From contig CAMWZB010000002.1 in the NCBI GenBank assembly GCA_947178655.1, forward strand, positions 1-15,486: 15,486 nucleotides of DNA, read 5' to 3'. The notes under the pieces were generated by a model. That model saw nothing but the letters and a program-made list of their open reading frames with translations, did no database searches and had not been told where the DNA came from. This DNA is from an uncultured Porphyromonadaceae bacterium. GTDB taxonomy: Bacteria > Bacteroidota > Bacteroidia > Bacteroidales > Muribaculaceae. The position numbers and the translations under genes are program-made. This document shows, piece by piece, positions 1 to 7,705 of this stretch; within the stretch, counting starts at the first letter, position 1; every line of letters starts with the position of its first letter.

Positions 1-389
1 CATTCGACAAAATCCAGCAGGCCGGCGGCTACGTGTCGTTCAACTGCGGCGGCGCTCAGGATGCCAACAACCTGCCTATCAGCAAGGAAGTGGCCGACAT
101 CGCCATGGACTCCGCTACATGCATCGGCTGCGGCGCATGCGTGGCAGCCTGCAAGAACGGCTCTGCCATGCTCTTCGTTTCGGCCAAGGTCAGCCAGTTC
201 GCTCTCCTGCCCCAGGGTCAGGTAGAACGCAAGCGCCGTGCCCGCGCAATGGTCCGCAAAATGGACGAACTCGGTTTCGGCAACTGCACCAACACCGGTG
301 CTTGCTCGGCTGAATGCCCCAAGAACATTCCTCTGAGCAACATCGCCCGCCTCAACCGCGAATTCCTCGCAGCCAAGTTCGCTGAATAA
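1..389 (+). CDS. frdB: Fumarate reductase/succinate dehydrogenase iron-sulfur subunit, C-terminal part (5' truncated by window)
   Basis: This is the C-terminal 128 or so residues of the iron-sulfur subunit of the membrane-bound complex II-type enzyme (fumarate reductase in anaerobic Bacteroidales). It passes electrons between the quinone/cytochrome b subunit and the flavoprotein, on the cytoplasmic face of the inner membrane. The reading frame enters at base 3 and ends at TAA 387-389. The sequence shows the cluster motif [11 protein letters not shown] (bases 120-152; C-x2-C-x2-C-x3-C) and a second [12 protein letters not shown] motif (from about base 286), which are the [4Fe-4S]/[3Fe-4S] ligand sets of this family. 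The stretch around [10 protein letters not shown] and [10 protein letters not shown] is typical of Bacteroidetes FrdB/SdhB. It is the last gene of its operon here, since a hairpin and convergent genes follow. The missing N-terminus should hold the [2Fe-2S] ferredoxin fold. frdB and sdhB cannot be told apart from this fragment. Confidence 0.93.
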   Translation, partial: FDKIQQAGGYVSFNCGGAQDANNLPISKEVADIAMDSATCIGCGACVAACKNGSAMLFVSAKVSQFALLPQGQVERKRRARAMVRKMDELGFGNCTNTGACSAECPKNIPLSNIARLNREFLAAKFAE

Positions 390-399
390 TAAGACTCCG

Positions 400-452
400 C
401 AATAGCACAGAGGGTGTGTCTGATTCAATTCAGGCACACCCTCTGTCTATTG
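400..452 (+). terminator. Long hairpin downstream of frdB, probable terminator
   Basis: A near-perfect inverted repeat follows the frdB stop by 10 nt. Outer arms 400-405/447-452 are followed by a single bulged C at 406, then a 12-bp perfect stem 407-418/435-446 (ACAGAGGGTGTG with CACACCCTCTGT), one G-U pair (419/434) and a 4-bp inner stem 420-423/430-433 around a six-base loop. There is no good T-run after it, so it may be a weak or factor-assisted terminator, or a 3'-end stabilising structure. It lies between convergent genes. Confidence 0.6.
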
Positions 453-637
453 TAGCCCCTGCACTGTACGCTCCCGGCATCAGCGGCCGATGACAAGGCC
501 GTGCATACGTCGCCGGAGCCGCCGGAGCGCAGTTCTCGCGTACTCTGCAAGCCGAGACACTGATGCCTTCATCCACGAGGCATGTGACGGCAGAGAGACG
601 CCGAATGAAATGCCGGTTGTCATCCCTATCTAAAACA
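453..637. other. Intergenic stretch without a recognisable gene
   Basis: This is about 185 bases between the frdB hairpin and the terminator of the minus-strand operon. A 72-codon minus-strand frame crosses it, but that frame runs through both flanking hairpins and its product (rich in Arg, Ala and Cys) resembles nothing known to me. I see no promoter motif, tRNA, repeat or known RNA. The composition (GC-rich, many CCGG/GCCG words) resembles coding DNA, so a decayed gene fragment is possible. Confidence 0.4.
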
Positions 638-669
638 GGCGCCCGCACTCACGACTGAGTGCAGGCGCC
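638..669 (-). terminator. Intrinsic terminator of the TonB receptor/lipoprotein operon
   Basis: Arms 638-651 and 656-669 (GGCGCCCGCACTCA with TGAGTGCAGGCGCC) pair over 14 positions with one mismatch, around the four-base loop CGAC. Read on the minus strand, the hairpin starts 22 nt after the stop of lipoprotein A and is followed by UGUUUUA. That is the layout of a Rho-independent terminator, although the U tract is short. Confidence 0.8.
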
Positions 670-691
670 GCAATTCTAATGACTGTCGCTG

Positions 692-3160
692 TTATTCGAC
701 AGGATAGACAGTCAATTGGGTGAATCGTATCTGACCACGGGTTGTGGGGCCATCATCGCCGAGGGTGGCGTCATGGCCTACAGTGAGAGTCACGCTCGTG
801 GCATCGCCTACCCACGTTGCCGTAGTGTCACCCATAGCCTGAGCAGGCGACATGGCACCTGTGCTGGGAGTCAGCGTGGTGTAGCGGTTCTTATTGTCCG
901 ACGCGATAGTGAACACAATCTTGCCGATAGGCTTTTCGGACGAGATGGTGATGGTATTGTCGGCATAAGTGCGCACAGCCGATGTCCCTGCATGGATAGT
1001 GGGTGCGGTTTTCCCTGCGGCCTGTTCAATGACGATGGTATATCCGTCAATCGTGCTCGTGCCGGGAACGGTGAGGTCGGTGGCCTTGATTGCCAGTCCG
1101 TCGCCTACAGGCACGTCGGGCACGTCAGGAGTGTCAGGACCTTCGGGAACATCCGAGTCGTCGTAGCTCACGAGCTGGCTGCCGGTGGTGTACTGGGGAG
1201 TATTGCCCATGTAGTTCACAAGCGTGCCTTTGACTACGACCTTGGCGCCTGCCTTGAGCTGGTCTTCGGCGGTAAACTTATCGCCGTTGAGGCCATTGCC
1301 GCGATAGACCTGAAGTGTGGCTGTGCCGCCTTCATCAGTGATGACATATGTGGCATTGCCGAATGAAGTGCTCACTTCGCCGACAGACTTGATGATACCT
1401 GAAGTGTAGACGTCGGTCAACTGTCCGGAAGCATCGAGAGCCGAAGCGGCTGCAAGAGCTGCTGCGACGTTGTAGGGGCTGGCCTGTGTGCCTTCACCCG
1501 AAGGATCTACGCTTGTGCCGGGCTGGTCTCCGCCACCTGCCGAGCCATTGTACGACACGAGGACATTGCCCTGTGCGAACTGAGGAGTATTGCCCATGTA
1601 GTTCACAAGATTACCCTTGACAACGACCGTAGCACCGACTGCGAGCTGATCTGCCGAGGTGAACTTGTCTCCGTTGAGATAGTAGCCACGGTATACACTG
1701 AGCGAGGCCGAGCCGTCGGCGGTGCTGATGGTGTATGTGGCGTTGCCGAAGGAGGTGCTCACTTCCTTCACTGCGGTGATGACACCGGTGGCATAGACGT
1801 TCTCAAGTGTCTCGGACGCACTCAGTGCCGAAGCGAGTTCGAGAGCCTTGCTTACGGTGTAGGGATGTTCGGCTGAGCCGTCGCCGTCGAGGACAGAGAG
1901 GTCGACGCCGTCAATCTCGAAGGAATCGGTGTTGCCGGTCACGTCGGTGATACCTGCGGTACCCATGACAGAGCCGAGCGTACCATTGACCATGATTTCA
2001 CGGCCGAGATTGGCGGGATTGGTCTTGAGGTTGCCCACAATCTGGAAGGCCGAACCTGAGGGAAGCATCACTACGAGACACTCCTCATAGTTCTCCGTTT
2101 CAGCCGAGGGAGCTATCACAAGGCTGTTGTTGAGGGTGGTCGGAGCTTCCCATTCGATGGCCTCGTTGGAGTCTACGGTAGTATACTCGGGAGCGACGGC
2201 ACCTACGATGTAGCCCTTCACCCAGCCCGAGCCGCCGATACCGGCCTTCTGGTCGGCGATGGCTTTCTCTACGGTGTAGGGGTTGGCCTTTGAGCCGGGA
2301 CGGGGAGCCGACTCCTTGATGCCGTCACCGTCGATGAGCACCACCTGCCATGCGCCTGCATAGTAGCTGAGGATACCGGTGAGGTCAACTTCATATTCGG
2401 GCAGAGTCATATTCCAGAATGTCGAGTAGCCGGAAGTGCGCACGTTGAGGGTGGCACCGGTGACGTCCTGAATCTGACGGTTCTCGCCTGAGCTGAGATA
2501 TGTCGAGAGCTGTGCCTTGCCGCCATCGACGAACTTGACACGCTCGAAGCATACGAGCTGGCTCTGATACTTGACGAGCACCTCAGGGGTCTGTGTATTG
2601 ATGTCGGCGAACGACGCCATGCGGATGGTGTCGAGTTCGAGAGGCTTGGGCATGCCATTGAGTCGTGCGTACTTCTGGAAGTACTCGAGCGACATGAACG
2701 ACACCTGGTCGGTGTTGCCGGCCTCATAGTAGCTCTTGCGGCCTATCTGCTGCAGACCCGAGTACTTGCCTATGCTCATGCCGGTGACATCGAGCACCAC
2801 CTCCTGACCGCGACGGTACGTGAGGTAGAGGTTGTATGCATCGATGGAGAAGGCCAGCGCAGCGGTCTCGTCCTGGATGACGAGACTCTTGAATACGTTG
2901 CTCTCCTGATCCGATGAGATGACGCGTCCGTGGATGATATAGCGGTGCTCCGGATCGTCGGCATCCTCTATGGTCTTGGCATAGTTGTCGTCATCGCTCC
3001 AGAATGTGGTCTTGAGGTCGAGAATGGTCGTGTTAGCTTCTATGCCTGCCACGGGGTCGATGGGTGCGGGAGCGTCGATGTCATCCTGGCATGCGGAGAA
3101 TCCCGCCGACAGGACTGCCACCGCGGTCAGGCCCATTATATATGATCTGAGTGTTTTCAT
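692..3160 (-). CDS. Surface lipoprotein A: DUF5689, DUF6359-like and two OB-like repeats
   Basis: This is an 822-residue exported lipoprotein. Residues 1-24 form a lipoprotein signal peptide ending in GFSAC, so Cys24 is the predicted lipidated residue. Reading on: residues 41-280 match the DUF5689 type (the run DLKTTFW, then HGRVISSD and a LVIQDE strand). Residues 287-418 resemble DUF6359 (NPYTVEKA ... GYIVGA ... NSLVIA). Residues 426-537 and 555-666 are two OB-like beta-barrel repeats, each with a PYxV..AL start, FGNATY, VYRG, LNGDKFT and VVVKG. An acidic Pro/Asp linker (668-688) leads to a C-terminal beta-rich domain (689-822) I cannot name. It is the last gene of the receptor operon, 23 bases after lipoprotein B. 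The likely role is ligand capture at the cell surface for the TonB receptor. OB folds often bind nucleic acid or sugars, but the ligand is not shown by the sequence. Confidence 0.85.
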   Translation of the reverse strand: MKTLRSYIMGLTAVAVLSAGFSACQDDIDAPAPIDPVAGIEANTTILDLKTTFWSDDDNYAKTIEDADDPEHRYIIHGRVISSDQESNVFKSLVIQDETAALAFSIDAYNLYLTYRRGQEVVLDVTGMSIGKYSGLQQIGRKSYYEAGNTDQVSFMSLEYFQKYARLNGMPKPLELDTIRMASFADINTQTPEVLVKYQSQLVCFERVKFVDGGKAQLSTYLSSGENRQIQDVTGATLNVRTSGYSTFWNMTLPEYEVDLTGILSYYAGAWQVVLIDGDGIKESAPRPGSKANPYTVEKAIADQKAGIGGSGWVKGYIVGAVAPEYTTVDSNEAIEWEAPTTLNNSLVIAPSAETENYEECLVVMLPSGSAFQIVGNLKTNPANLGREIMVNGTLGSVMGTAGITDVTGNTDSFEIDGVDLSVLDGDGSAEHPYTVSKALELASALSASETLENVYATGVITAVKEVSTSFGNATYTISTADGSASLSVYRGYYLNGDKFTSADQLAVGATVVVKGNLVNYMGNTPQFAQGNVLVSYNGSAGGGDQPGTSVDPSGEGTQASPYNVAAALAAASALDASGQLTDVYTSGIIKSVGEVSTSFGNATYVITDEGGTATLQVYRGNGLNGDKFTAEDQLKAGAKVVVKGTLVNYMGNTPQYTTGSQLVSYDDSDVPEGPDTPDVPDVPVGDGLAIKATDLTVPGTSTIDGYTIVIEQAAGKTAPTIHAGTSAVRTYADNTITISSEKPIGKIVFTIASDNKNRYTTLTPSTGAMSPAQAMGDTTATWVGDATSVTLTVGHDATLGDDGPTTRGQIRFTQLTVYPVE
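1163..1498 (-). repeat. OB-like repeat A2 (second copy in lipoprotein A)
   Basis: This repeat encodes residues 555-666 of lipoprotein A. In a hand alignment of 112 positions it matches the repeat at 3202-3537 of lipoprotein B at about 86, but its neighbour A1 (1550-1885) at only about 70. An exact 26-base match with A1 occurs (1197-1222 and 1585-1610). Confidence 0.75.
1550..1885 (-). repeat. OB-like repeat A1 (first copy in lipoprotein A)
   Basis: This repeat encodes residues 426-537 of lipoprotein A, with the same strand order and motifs (PYTV, FGNATY, VYRGYYLNGDKFT, VVVKG, NYMGNTPQ) as the other copies. Confidence 0.75.
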
Positions 3161-3183
3161 ATTATTGAATCGGGTGAGAGTTA

Positions 3184-4818
3184 TTATTCATTGGCTGCGG
3201 TGATGCTCACCAGCCGGCTGCCTGTGGTGTACTGGGGAGTATTGCCCTTGAAATTGACGAGCGTACCTTTGACAACGACCTTGGCTCCTACTGTGAGCTG
3301 GTCCTCGGAAGTGAATTTGTCGCCATTGAGGTGGTAGCCGCGGTATACCTGCAGAGTTGCATTGCCTCCTTCGTCAGTGATGACATAAGTGGCGTTGCCG
3401 AATGACGGACTGACATCGGTGATAGATTTGATGACACCTGAGGTGAACACATTCTCTACAGAACCGTTTTCGTCAAGAGCCTTGGCTGCGGCAAGGGCTG
3501 CCGCTACGTTGTACGGGTCAGCCTCTGTGCCCGAGCCTGCGGGGTCGATGTCCGTGCCGGGCTGCTCGGTCGAGCCGCCTGATGTCGTGCCGTTAAGGTT
3601 CAGGATGCTGCTGCCCTGACCGATCTGGGGAGCCCCCTGATAGCACATGAGGTCGCCTTTGATTACGACTTTGTCACCTTTCTTCAGGGCGTCGGTCGAG
3701 GTGAACTTGCCACCGTCAAGGTAGTAGCCGCGGTAGATGTAGAGGAAGGCCGAGTTGGTCTCGTCGGCGATGACGTAGTAGGCATTGCCGTACTGAGTCT
3801 CGATGGTCGGAGTATTGTAGACCGTGCCTTCCACGCATACATTGACGTTCTCGTTATTCTTAAGCCCGAAAGCAACTTGTACGGCCTTGGCTACTGTATA
3901 GGGGCTTTCGACGGTACCGTCGCCTGCCAGCGGAGCCTCGGGATTGACATTGTCGAATCCGGTGACGGCTTCGGTGTCGTTGATGGTCAGCTGCCAGTCA
4001 TCGCGGTAGTAGCTGAGGATACCCTTGACCGTACCTTTGCCGTAAGGCAGGATTTCGTTCTTGAACGTGGCGCGGTTGCTGTTGCGCACGGTCAGACGGT
4101 TGCCGTCGTCGTCGATGAGGTAGCGCGATGTGGTCTCGCCACCTGCATAGGGATAGCCTGCGGCTTCCCAGCGCACGTCGGAGATTTCGATATAGCGGCT
4201 CTGCCACTTGATGAGGTTAGCCTGAGGTGATTTCACCTTCTGCAGTTCGCCAAGAGTCGTGGGAGTGGCCTTGACGAGCTCAGGCTGCGGCAGCTGGGCG
4301 TGGTTTCGGACTGTACGGGCCAGGAAAGCGGCCTCGTCCATGTACGACACGCCTCGGTCGCCGACTGTTCCGAGAAGGAAATAATTGGATGACCGGTCGC
4401 TGCTGAAATAGCATCCGGCGTCGAGTCCGGTGACATTCACAGCCACTTCCTGTCCGAATCCGAAGAGCTTGTAGAGATTGGAGCTGGTCACAGAGAGCTG
4501 GACGGCATACTGCTCGCCGTTCTCGTCGAACGACTGAATGACGAATGTGCGGTATACGTTGCCGGCCTCGTCTGACGACACCACGCGTCCGGTGAGGATG
4601 ATGCTGTCGTTCGACTCGGTGAAGCCTATGGTCTTGCCTTCGACAGTCTCTCGTGCGTCCCAGTACTGTGTCTTGAGGTCCTCGATGGACATATTCGCCT
4701 CAAGGTCGCTCACCTCGGGCATGATCATCGGCGGCCTGGCGAAGTCATCGTCGCAGCTTGTCAGCGCTGCCGAGCAGGCGAAAAGGGCCGCTGTGATATA
4801 TGATATTCTATATTTCAT
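3184..4818 (-). CDS. Surface lipoprotein B: DUF5689 with two OB-like repeats
   Basis: This is a 544-residue exported lipoprotein, paralogous to lipoprotein A. I chose the ATG at 4816-4818 because it gives a normal signal peptide (MKYRISYITAALFACSAALTSC) with lipobox LTSC and Cys22. An upstream in-frame ATG at 4828-4830 would add only four residues (MHYI). Residues 38-285 form a DUF5689-type domain (SIEDLKTQYWD, LTGRVVSSDEAGN, VIQSF, GILSYYRDDWQL). Residues 299-408 and 428-539 are OB-like repeats, the second ending in PQYTTGSRLVS. A Gly/Ser/Pro linker (about 410-427) separates them. The gene lies 19 bases after the TonB receptor stop and 23 bases before lipoprotein A, so all three are probably one transcript. 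It probably sits on the outer membrane beside the receptor and binds its ligand, taking the place SusD has in glycan systems. The ligand is unknown. Confidence 0.85.
   Translation of the reverse strand: MKYRISYITAALFACSAALTSCDDDFARPPMIMPEVSDLEANMSIEDLKTQYWDARETVEGKTIGFTESNDSIILTGRVVSSDEAGNVYRTFVIQSFDENGEQYAVQLSVTSSNLYKLFGFGQEVAVNVTGLDAGCYFSSDRSSNYFLLGTVGDRGVSYMDEAAFLARTVRNHAQLPQPELVKATPTTLGELQKVKSPQANLIKWQSRYIEISDVRWEAAGYPYAGGETTSRYLIDDDGNRLTVRNSNRATFKNEILPYGKGTVKGILSYYRDDWQLTINDTEAVTGFDNVNPEAPLAGDGTVESPYTVAKAVQVAFGLKNNENVNVCVEGTVYNTPTIETQYGNAYYVIADETNSAFLYIYRGYYLDGGKFTSTDALKKGDKVVIKGDLMCYQGAPQIGQGSSILNLNGTTSGGSTEQPGTDIDPAGSGTEADPYNVAAALAAAKALDENGSVENVFTSGVIKSITDVSPSFGNATYVITDEGGNATLQVYRGYHLNGDKFTSEDQLTVGAKVVVKGTLVNFKGNTPQYTTGSRLVSITAANE
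3202..3537 (-). repeat. OB-like repeat B2 (second copy in lipoprotein B)
   Basis: This repeat encodes residues 428-539 of lipoprotein B. It is closer to repeat A2 of the neighbouring gene than A2 is to A1, including long near-identical DNA around GTGGTGTACTGGGGAGTATT (3221-3240 here). Confidence 0.75.
3595..3924 (-). repeat. OB-like repeat B1 (first, most diverged copy in lipoprotein B)
   Basis: This repeat encodes about residues 299-408 of lipoprotein B. It keeps the PYTVAKA start, YGNAYYVI, IYRGYYLDGGKFTS and VVIKG motifs but is otherwise well diverged from the other three copies. Confidence 0.65.
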
Positions 4819-4837
4819 GATGTAGTGCATTTAGAGA

Positions 4838-7609
4838 TTAGAATCGTACGCCTATGTTCAGATATGCCCGGAAGCCCTGTGCGTAGCTGAAGCGCGTGGG
4901 GAATGCGTTGCGGTCGTAGGCGTTGGTACCGGAAGTGCGCATGCGGCCCTGCTGGTAGGCATAGGTCACGACGTTGCGGTTGTTGGTGATGTTGTTCAGG
5001 TTGAGGTTGATGTTCAGGCTCACCTTGCGGTTGATGTAGATGAGCTTGCCTATCGATGCATTGAGCGAGTAGGCATTGCGGATCTTGTCCTGAGTCGAGA
5101 GCTCGTTGATTTTTGCCTGAAGTTCTTCTTCCGACGAGCCGTAGTCCTGCCACAGGTTCGGGAGTGCTTCATGGTAGCGGGGAGCGAGGTTGACGTATGC
5201 GTCGCCCTGCCAGGTGAAGTTCACGTTGAAGAACCAGTTTTTGGGAGCGGCATAGTCCACGCCTATGTTGGCGCAGTACTGGGGAGTCGAGCCGAGGTAG
5301 AAGTTCTTCAGATAGACGGTCTGGGTGGTGTCGGCGTACATGCCGTTCTCGAACGAGCGTGTGCCCTCAGGATTGTTCTTGTACTGGAAGCGCGAGTACA
5401 TGCCGGCGAATGTGGCCGTAATCGAAGGAGTGATCTTGTAGGCCATGCCGAGTTCTACGCCTTTGTACTGGCGCTTCACGCCTGTAAGGATGTAGTTGGT
5501 GTATGTGCGGAATTCGTCATCGTAGAAGCCGTTGCGCTCGATTGCGTTCTCGGTCTGTGTGAAGAAACCCGAGACGCTGCCGCGGAAGCGGCGATAGTTC
5601 CACATATATGTAAGGTCGGCCGAGAAGTCGCGTTCGTTCTCGATGTTGTCCACTACGTCGTTCTTGATACGGGGCGCGATGAACACCTGATCGAAGAGCG
5701 GGGCGCGCGTGCCGTAGTCGGCGCGGACAGCCACCTGATTGCGGCCATTGATTTTGTATGTGGCGCCGACCTTGAGTGCTACGTTGTCGAACGACAGTCG
5801 CTGGCTCTTGCCGAGCGAATTCTCCGGAGCGCGGCCATTGCGCATCTTGCCGTCGCGCTGGTACTGGGTGTGGCTGAGCTGGAAGGCGTAGTTGATGTCC
5901 CACTTGGGAAGGTTGATGACGTTCTGCAGCCATGCCTCGGCGCGGAGAGCGTGGATGTCGTAGTCGTAACCGAAGCGGTCGCCCTTCTGCACGCGGCGGT
6001 TGGGGTTGTCGAGGTCATTCTGGATGTTGTCAGGACGAACGGCCACCTCGCGGTTGCTGAAGGGGTCGATATCGAGCCAGAACTCGCCGCCCATCAGGTC
6101 GCGGATGGTCTTGTAGTTTGAGCTCTTGGTGTAGTTGAACGATACACCGCCCTGGAGCGACATGAAGTTGTTCAGACGAGTGTTGACGTATGAGCTGAAC
6201 ATACCAACCAGCTGGTGGTTGATGCGGTTCTCCATGATGTATGACGAACCGAGCTTCTGCGATTCGGGGAGAGTCTCGTTGATGGCGTTGTTGGTGTAGT
6301 TCACCTGATAGAGGTCGTCCCACTTGATCTGGCGGAATGCCTCGTCATTCTCCCAGAGGTCGGTATAGATTTCGGCAGCCTCGGGGTCGTCGCGGCTGAT
6401 GAAGTACGACGGCAGATACTTGTAGTACGACGGATTCGGGTCGGTGGCGTTGAAGTAGTTCAGGGCCGTGCGGTTGTAGTACACCGAGCGGAAACCGGCC
6501 GAAGTGTTCAGCACCGTGTTGTCTTTCTTGAATATCCAGTTGAGGATGGCCGTGGGGTCGAAGGTCTCGGTGATGCGTGCCGAACGCTTCTCGCCGTTCT
6601 GGTAACCCCAGTCAGGGTTGTAGAGGTTGGTGCCGGCCAGGTCATAGGCCTCCTGAACGGTAGGACGGCCGGTGGCGCGCTGGGTCGGTCCGCCGAAGAG
6701 CGTGAGCGACAGCGTGTTCGATGAGTTGAACTGCTTCTCGATCGAAGCGAAGAGACCGCCGGAGTTGTAGAACGTACCTTCCATGACGCCTTCCTTGGCA
6801 TATCGTCCGATGGCGCTCACGGTGAATGCCCATCCGTTGCTGTTCAGGCCGGTCGAGTAGGTGGCCATGGCGCGGAGCATGTAGTTGGAGTTGGTGTAGG
6901 CCACCGAGCCATTGAATCCGGGAGCGTAGAGGTCGGTCGTGGTGTTGTAGTTCACACTGCCGGCGATGTCGCCGAAACCGTAGTTCGACGCCTCCATGCC
7001 CACTGTGGTGGTCTTGTTGCGGAACGCACGGCTGGTCATACCCATCAGAGTGGAGAAGCTGAACGAACCGCGCACGAGGTCGTTCATGCGCAGACCGTTG
7101 ATGTACACGCTCTGGTACATGTTCTCCATGCCGCGGTAGCGGTAGTACATCGGGCCGAAGTTATACGAAGCCGTATTGTAGAAAATATTGTTGCTTGCAC
7201 CCGAGAGCGATGCCACCGACTGAGCGGCACCTTCGTCTCCGTCAAGAGCGGCTTCGTCGAACACAAGGTCGACAAGGTCATCCACGAGGCTCTCTCCGGC
7301 TGCAGGGAATACGCGGATTTCGCCGGTGTTGAGTGTTCCGCGGCCCACATGGACAGTCATGGCTGTCGCGTCGAAGCCGTCGCACACCACAGTCAGGGCG
7401 TAGTCGGCTTCATCGGGCACATTGATGCGGAACTGTCCGTTGAAGTTAGTGGTTGCCTGTTCATTGCGGCCGTCAATCAGCACGGTTGCCCCGCTGACCG
7501 GACTGCCGGAGTCGCCGTTCACCACCACACCCGTGAGAGTAGCGGCTGCGACTGTCAGCGACGGCCACAGAGCCGCCACCAACAACAGTAAAAACAATCT
7601 TAGTTTCAT
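4838..7609 (-). CDS. TonB-dependent outer membrane receptor/transporter
   Basis: This 923-residue outer-membrane transporter would import a ligand with energy from TonB-ExbB-ExbD. Residues 1-22 are a signal peptide (hydrophobic run, cleavage near TVAA). Residues 25-103 are a carboxypeptidase-regulatory-like (CarboxypepD_reg) beta-sandwich, beginning TLTGVVVNGDSGSPVSGATV. An acidic linker (106-127) precedes the plug (about 128-225), which has YRYRGMENMYQSVYINGLRMND and GFGDIAGSVNYN. The rest is a beta-barrel of alternating aromatic strands, ending in YLNIGVRF with a terminal Phe as expected for outer membrane insertion. I see no clear TonB box. It is first in the operon, about 58 bases after a predicted transcription start, and two lipoproteins follow. 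There is no SusD, so this is not a standard SusC/SusD pair. Translation starts without a Shine-Dalgarno site. The substrate cannot be told from the sequence. Confidence 0.92.
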   Translation of the reverse strand: MKLRLFLLLLVAALWPSLTVAAATLTGVVVNGDSGSPVSGATVLIDGRNEQATTNFNGQFRINVPDEADYALTVVCDGFDATAMTVHVGRGTLNTGEIRVFPAAGESLVDDLVDLVFDEAALDGDEGAAQSVASLSGASNNIFYNTASYNFGPMYYRYRGMENMYQSVYINGLRMNDLVRGSFSFSTLMGMTSRAFRNKTTTVGMEASNYGFGDIAGSVNYNTTTDLYAPGFNGSVAYTNSNYMLRAMATYSTGLNSNGWAFTVSAIGRYAKEGVMEGTFYNSGGLFASIEKQFNSSNTLSLTLFGGPTQRATGRPTVQEAYDLAGTNLYNPDWGYQNGEKRSARITETFDPTAILNWIFKKDNTVLNTSAGFRSVYYNRTALNYFNATDPNPSYYKYLPSYFISRDDPEAAEIYTDLWENDEAFRQIKWDDLYQVNYTNNAINETLPESQKLGSSYIMENRINHQLVGMFSSYVNTRLNNFMSLQGGVSFNYTKSSNYKTIRDLMGGEFWLDIDPFSNREVAVRPDNIQNDLDNPNRRVQKGDRFGYDYDIHALRAEAWLQNVINLPKWDINYAFQLSHTQYQRDGKMRNGRAPENSLGKSQRLSFDNVALKVGATYKINGRNQVAVRADYGTRAPLFDQVFIAPRIKNDVVDNIENERDFSADLTYMWNYRRFRGSVSGFFTQTENAIERNGFYDDEFRTYTNYILTGVKRQYKGVELGMAYKITPSITATFAGMYSRFQYKNNPEGTRSFENGMYADTTQTVYLKNFYLGSTPQYCANIGVDYAAPKNWFFNVNFTWQGDAYVNLAPRYHEALPNLWQDYGSSEEELQAKINELSTQDKIRNAYSLNASIGKLIYINRKVSLNINLNLNNITNNRNVVTYAYQQGRMRTSGTNAYDRNAFPTRFSYAQGFRAYLNIGVRF

Positions 7610-7672
7610 ACAATACTATTATAGGTTATGTTTTTCATTTGTGTGCACCTGCGCCATAAGGCAAAAATGCCT

Positions 7673-7705
7673 CAAAATTACCGAAATATTTCTAACTTAT
7701 ACAAA
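7673..7705 (-). promoter_or_regulatory. Bacteroidetes promoter of the TonB receptor operon
   Basis: On the minus strand, TTTG (7705-7702) is followed after 21 bases by TAATTTTG (7680-7673), matching the Bacteroidetes sigma-ABfr consensus TTTG / TAnnTTTG. Transcription would start near 7667, giving a leader of about 58 bases before the receptor ATG at 7609. Confidence 0.7.

Noticed and set aside
430..648. A 72-codon minus-strand frame between frdB and lipoprotein A
   Set aside because: It overlaps the hairpins at both ends, has no promoter or ribosome site, and its product is not recognisable. It is more likely chance in GC-rich DNA.
1163..3924. Repeats that might be a CRISPR array or mobile element
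   Set aside because: The repeated DNA is about 330-base coding repeats in frame within two lipoprotein genes. There are no short regularly spaced repeats, spacers, cas genes, transposase or terminal inverted repeats anywhere in the window.
5171..6121. A 316-codon plus-strand open frame opposite the TonB receptor
   Set aside because: It lies wholly inside the receptor gene on the other strand. Its product is Val/Ala/Glu/His-rich with no domain and reflects GC-rich codon bias, while the receptor frame has clear domains.
692..7609. A Sus-type polysaccharide utilisation locus
   Set aside because: No SusD, glycoside hydrolase or sugar-sensing regulator is present. The lipoproteins are DUF5689/OB-like, so a glycan locus call is not supported.
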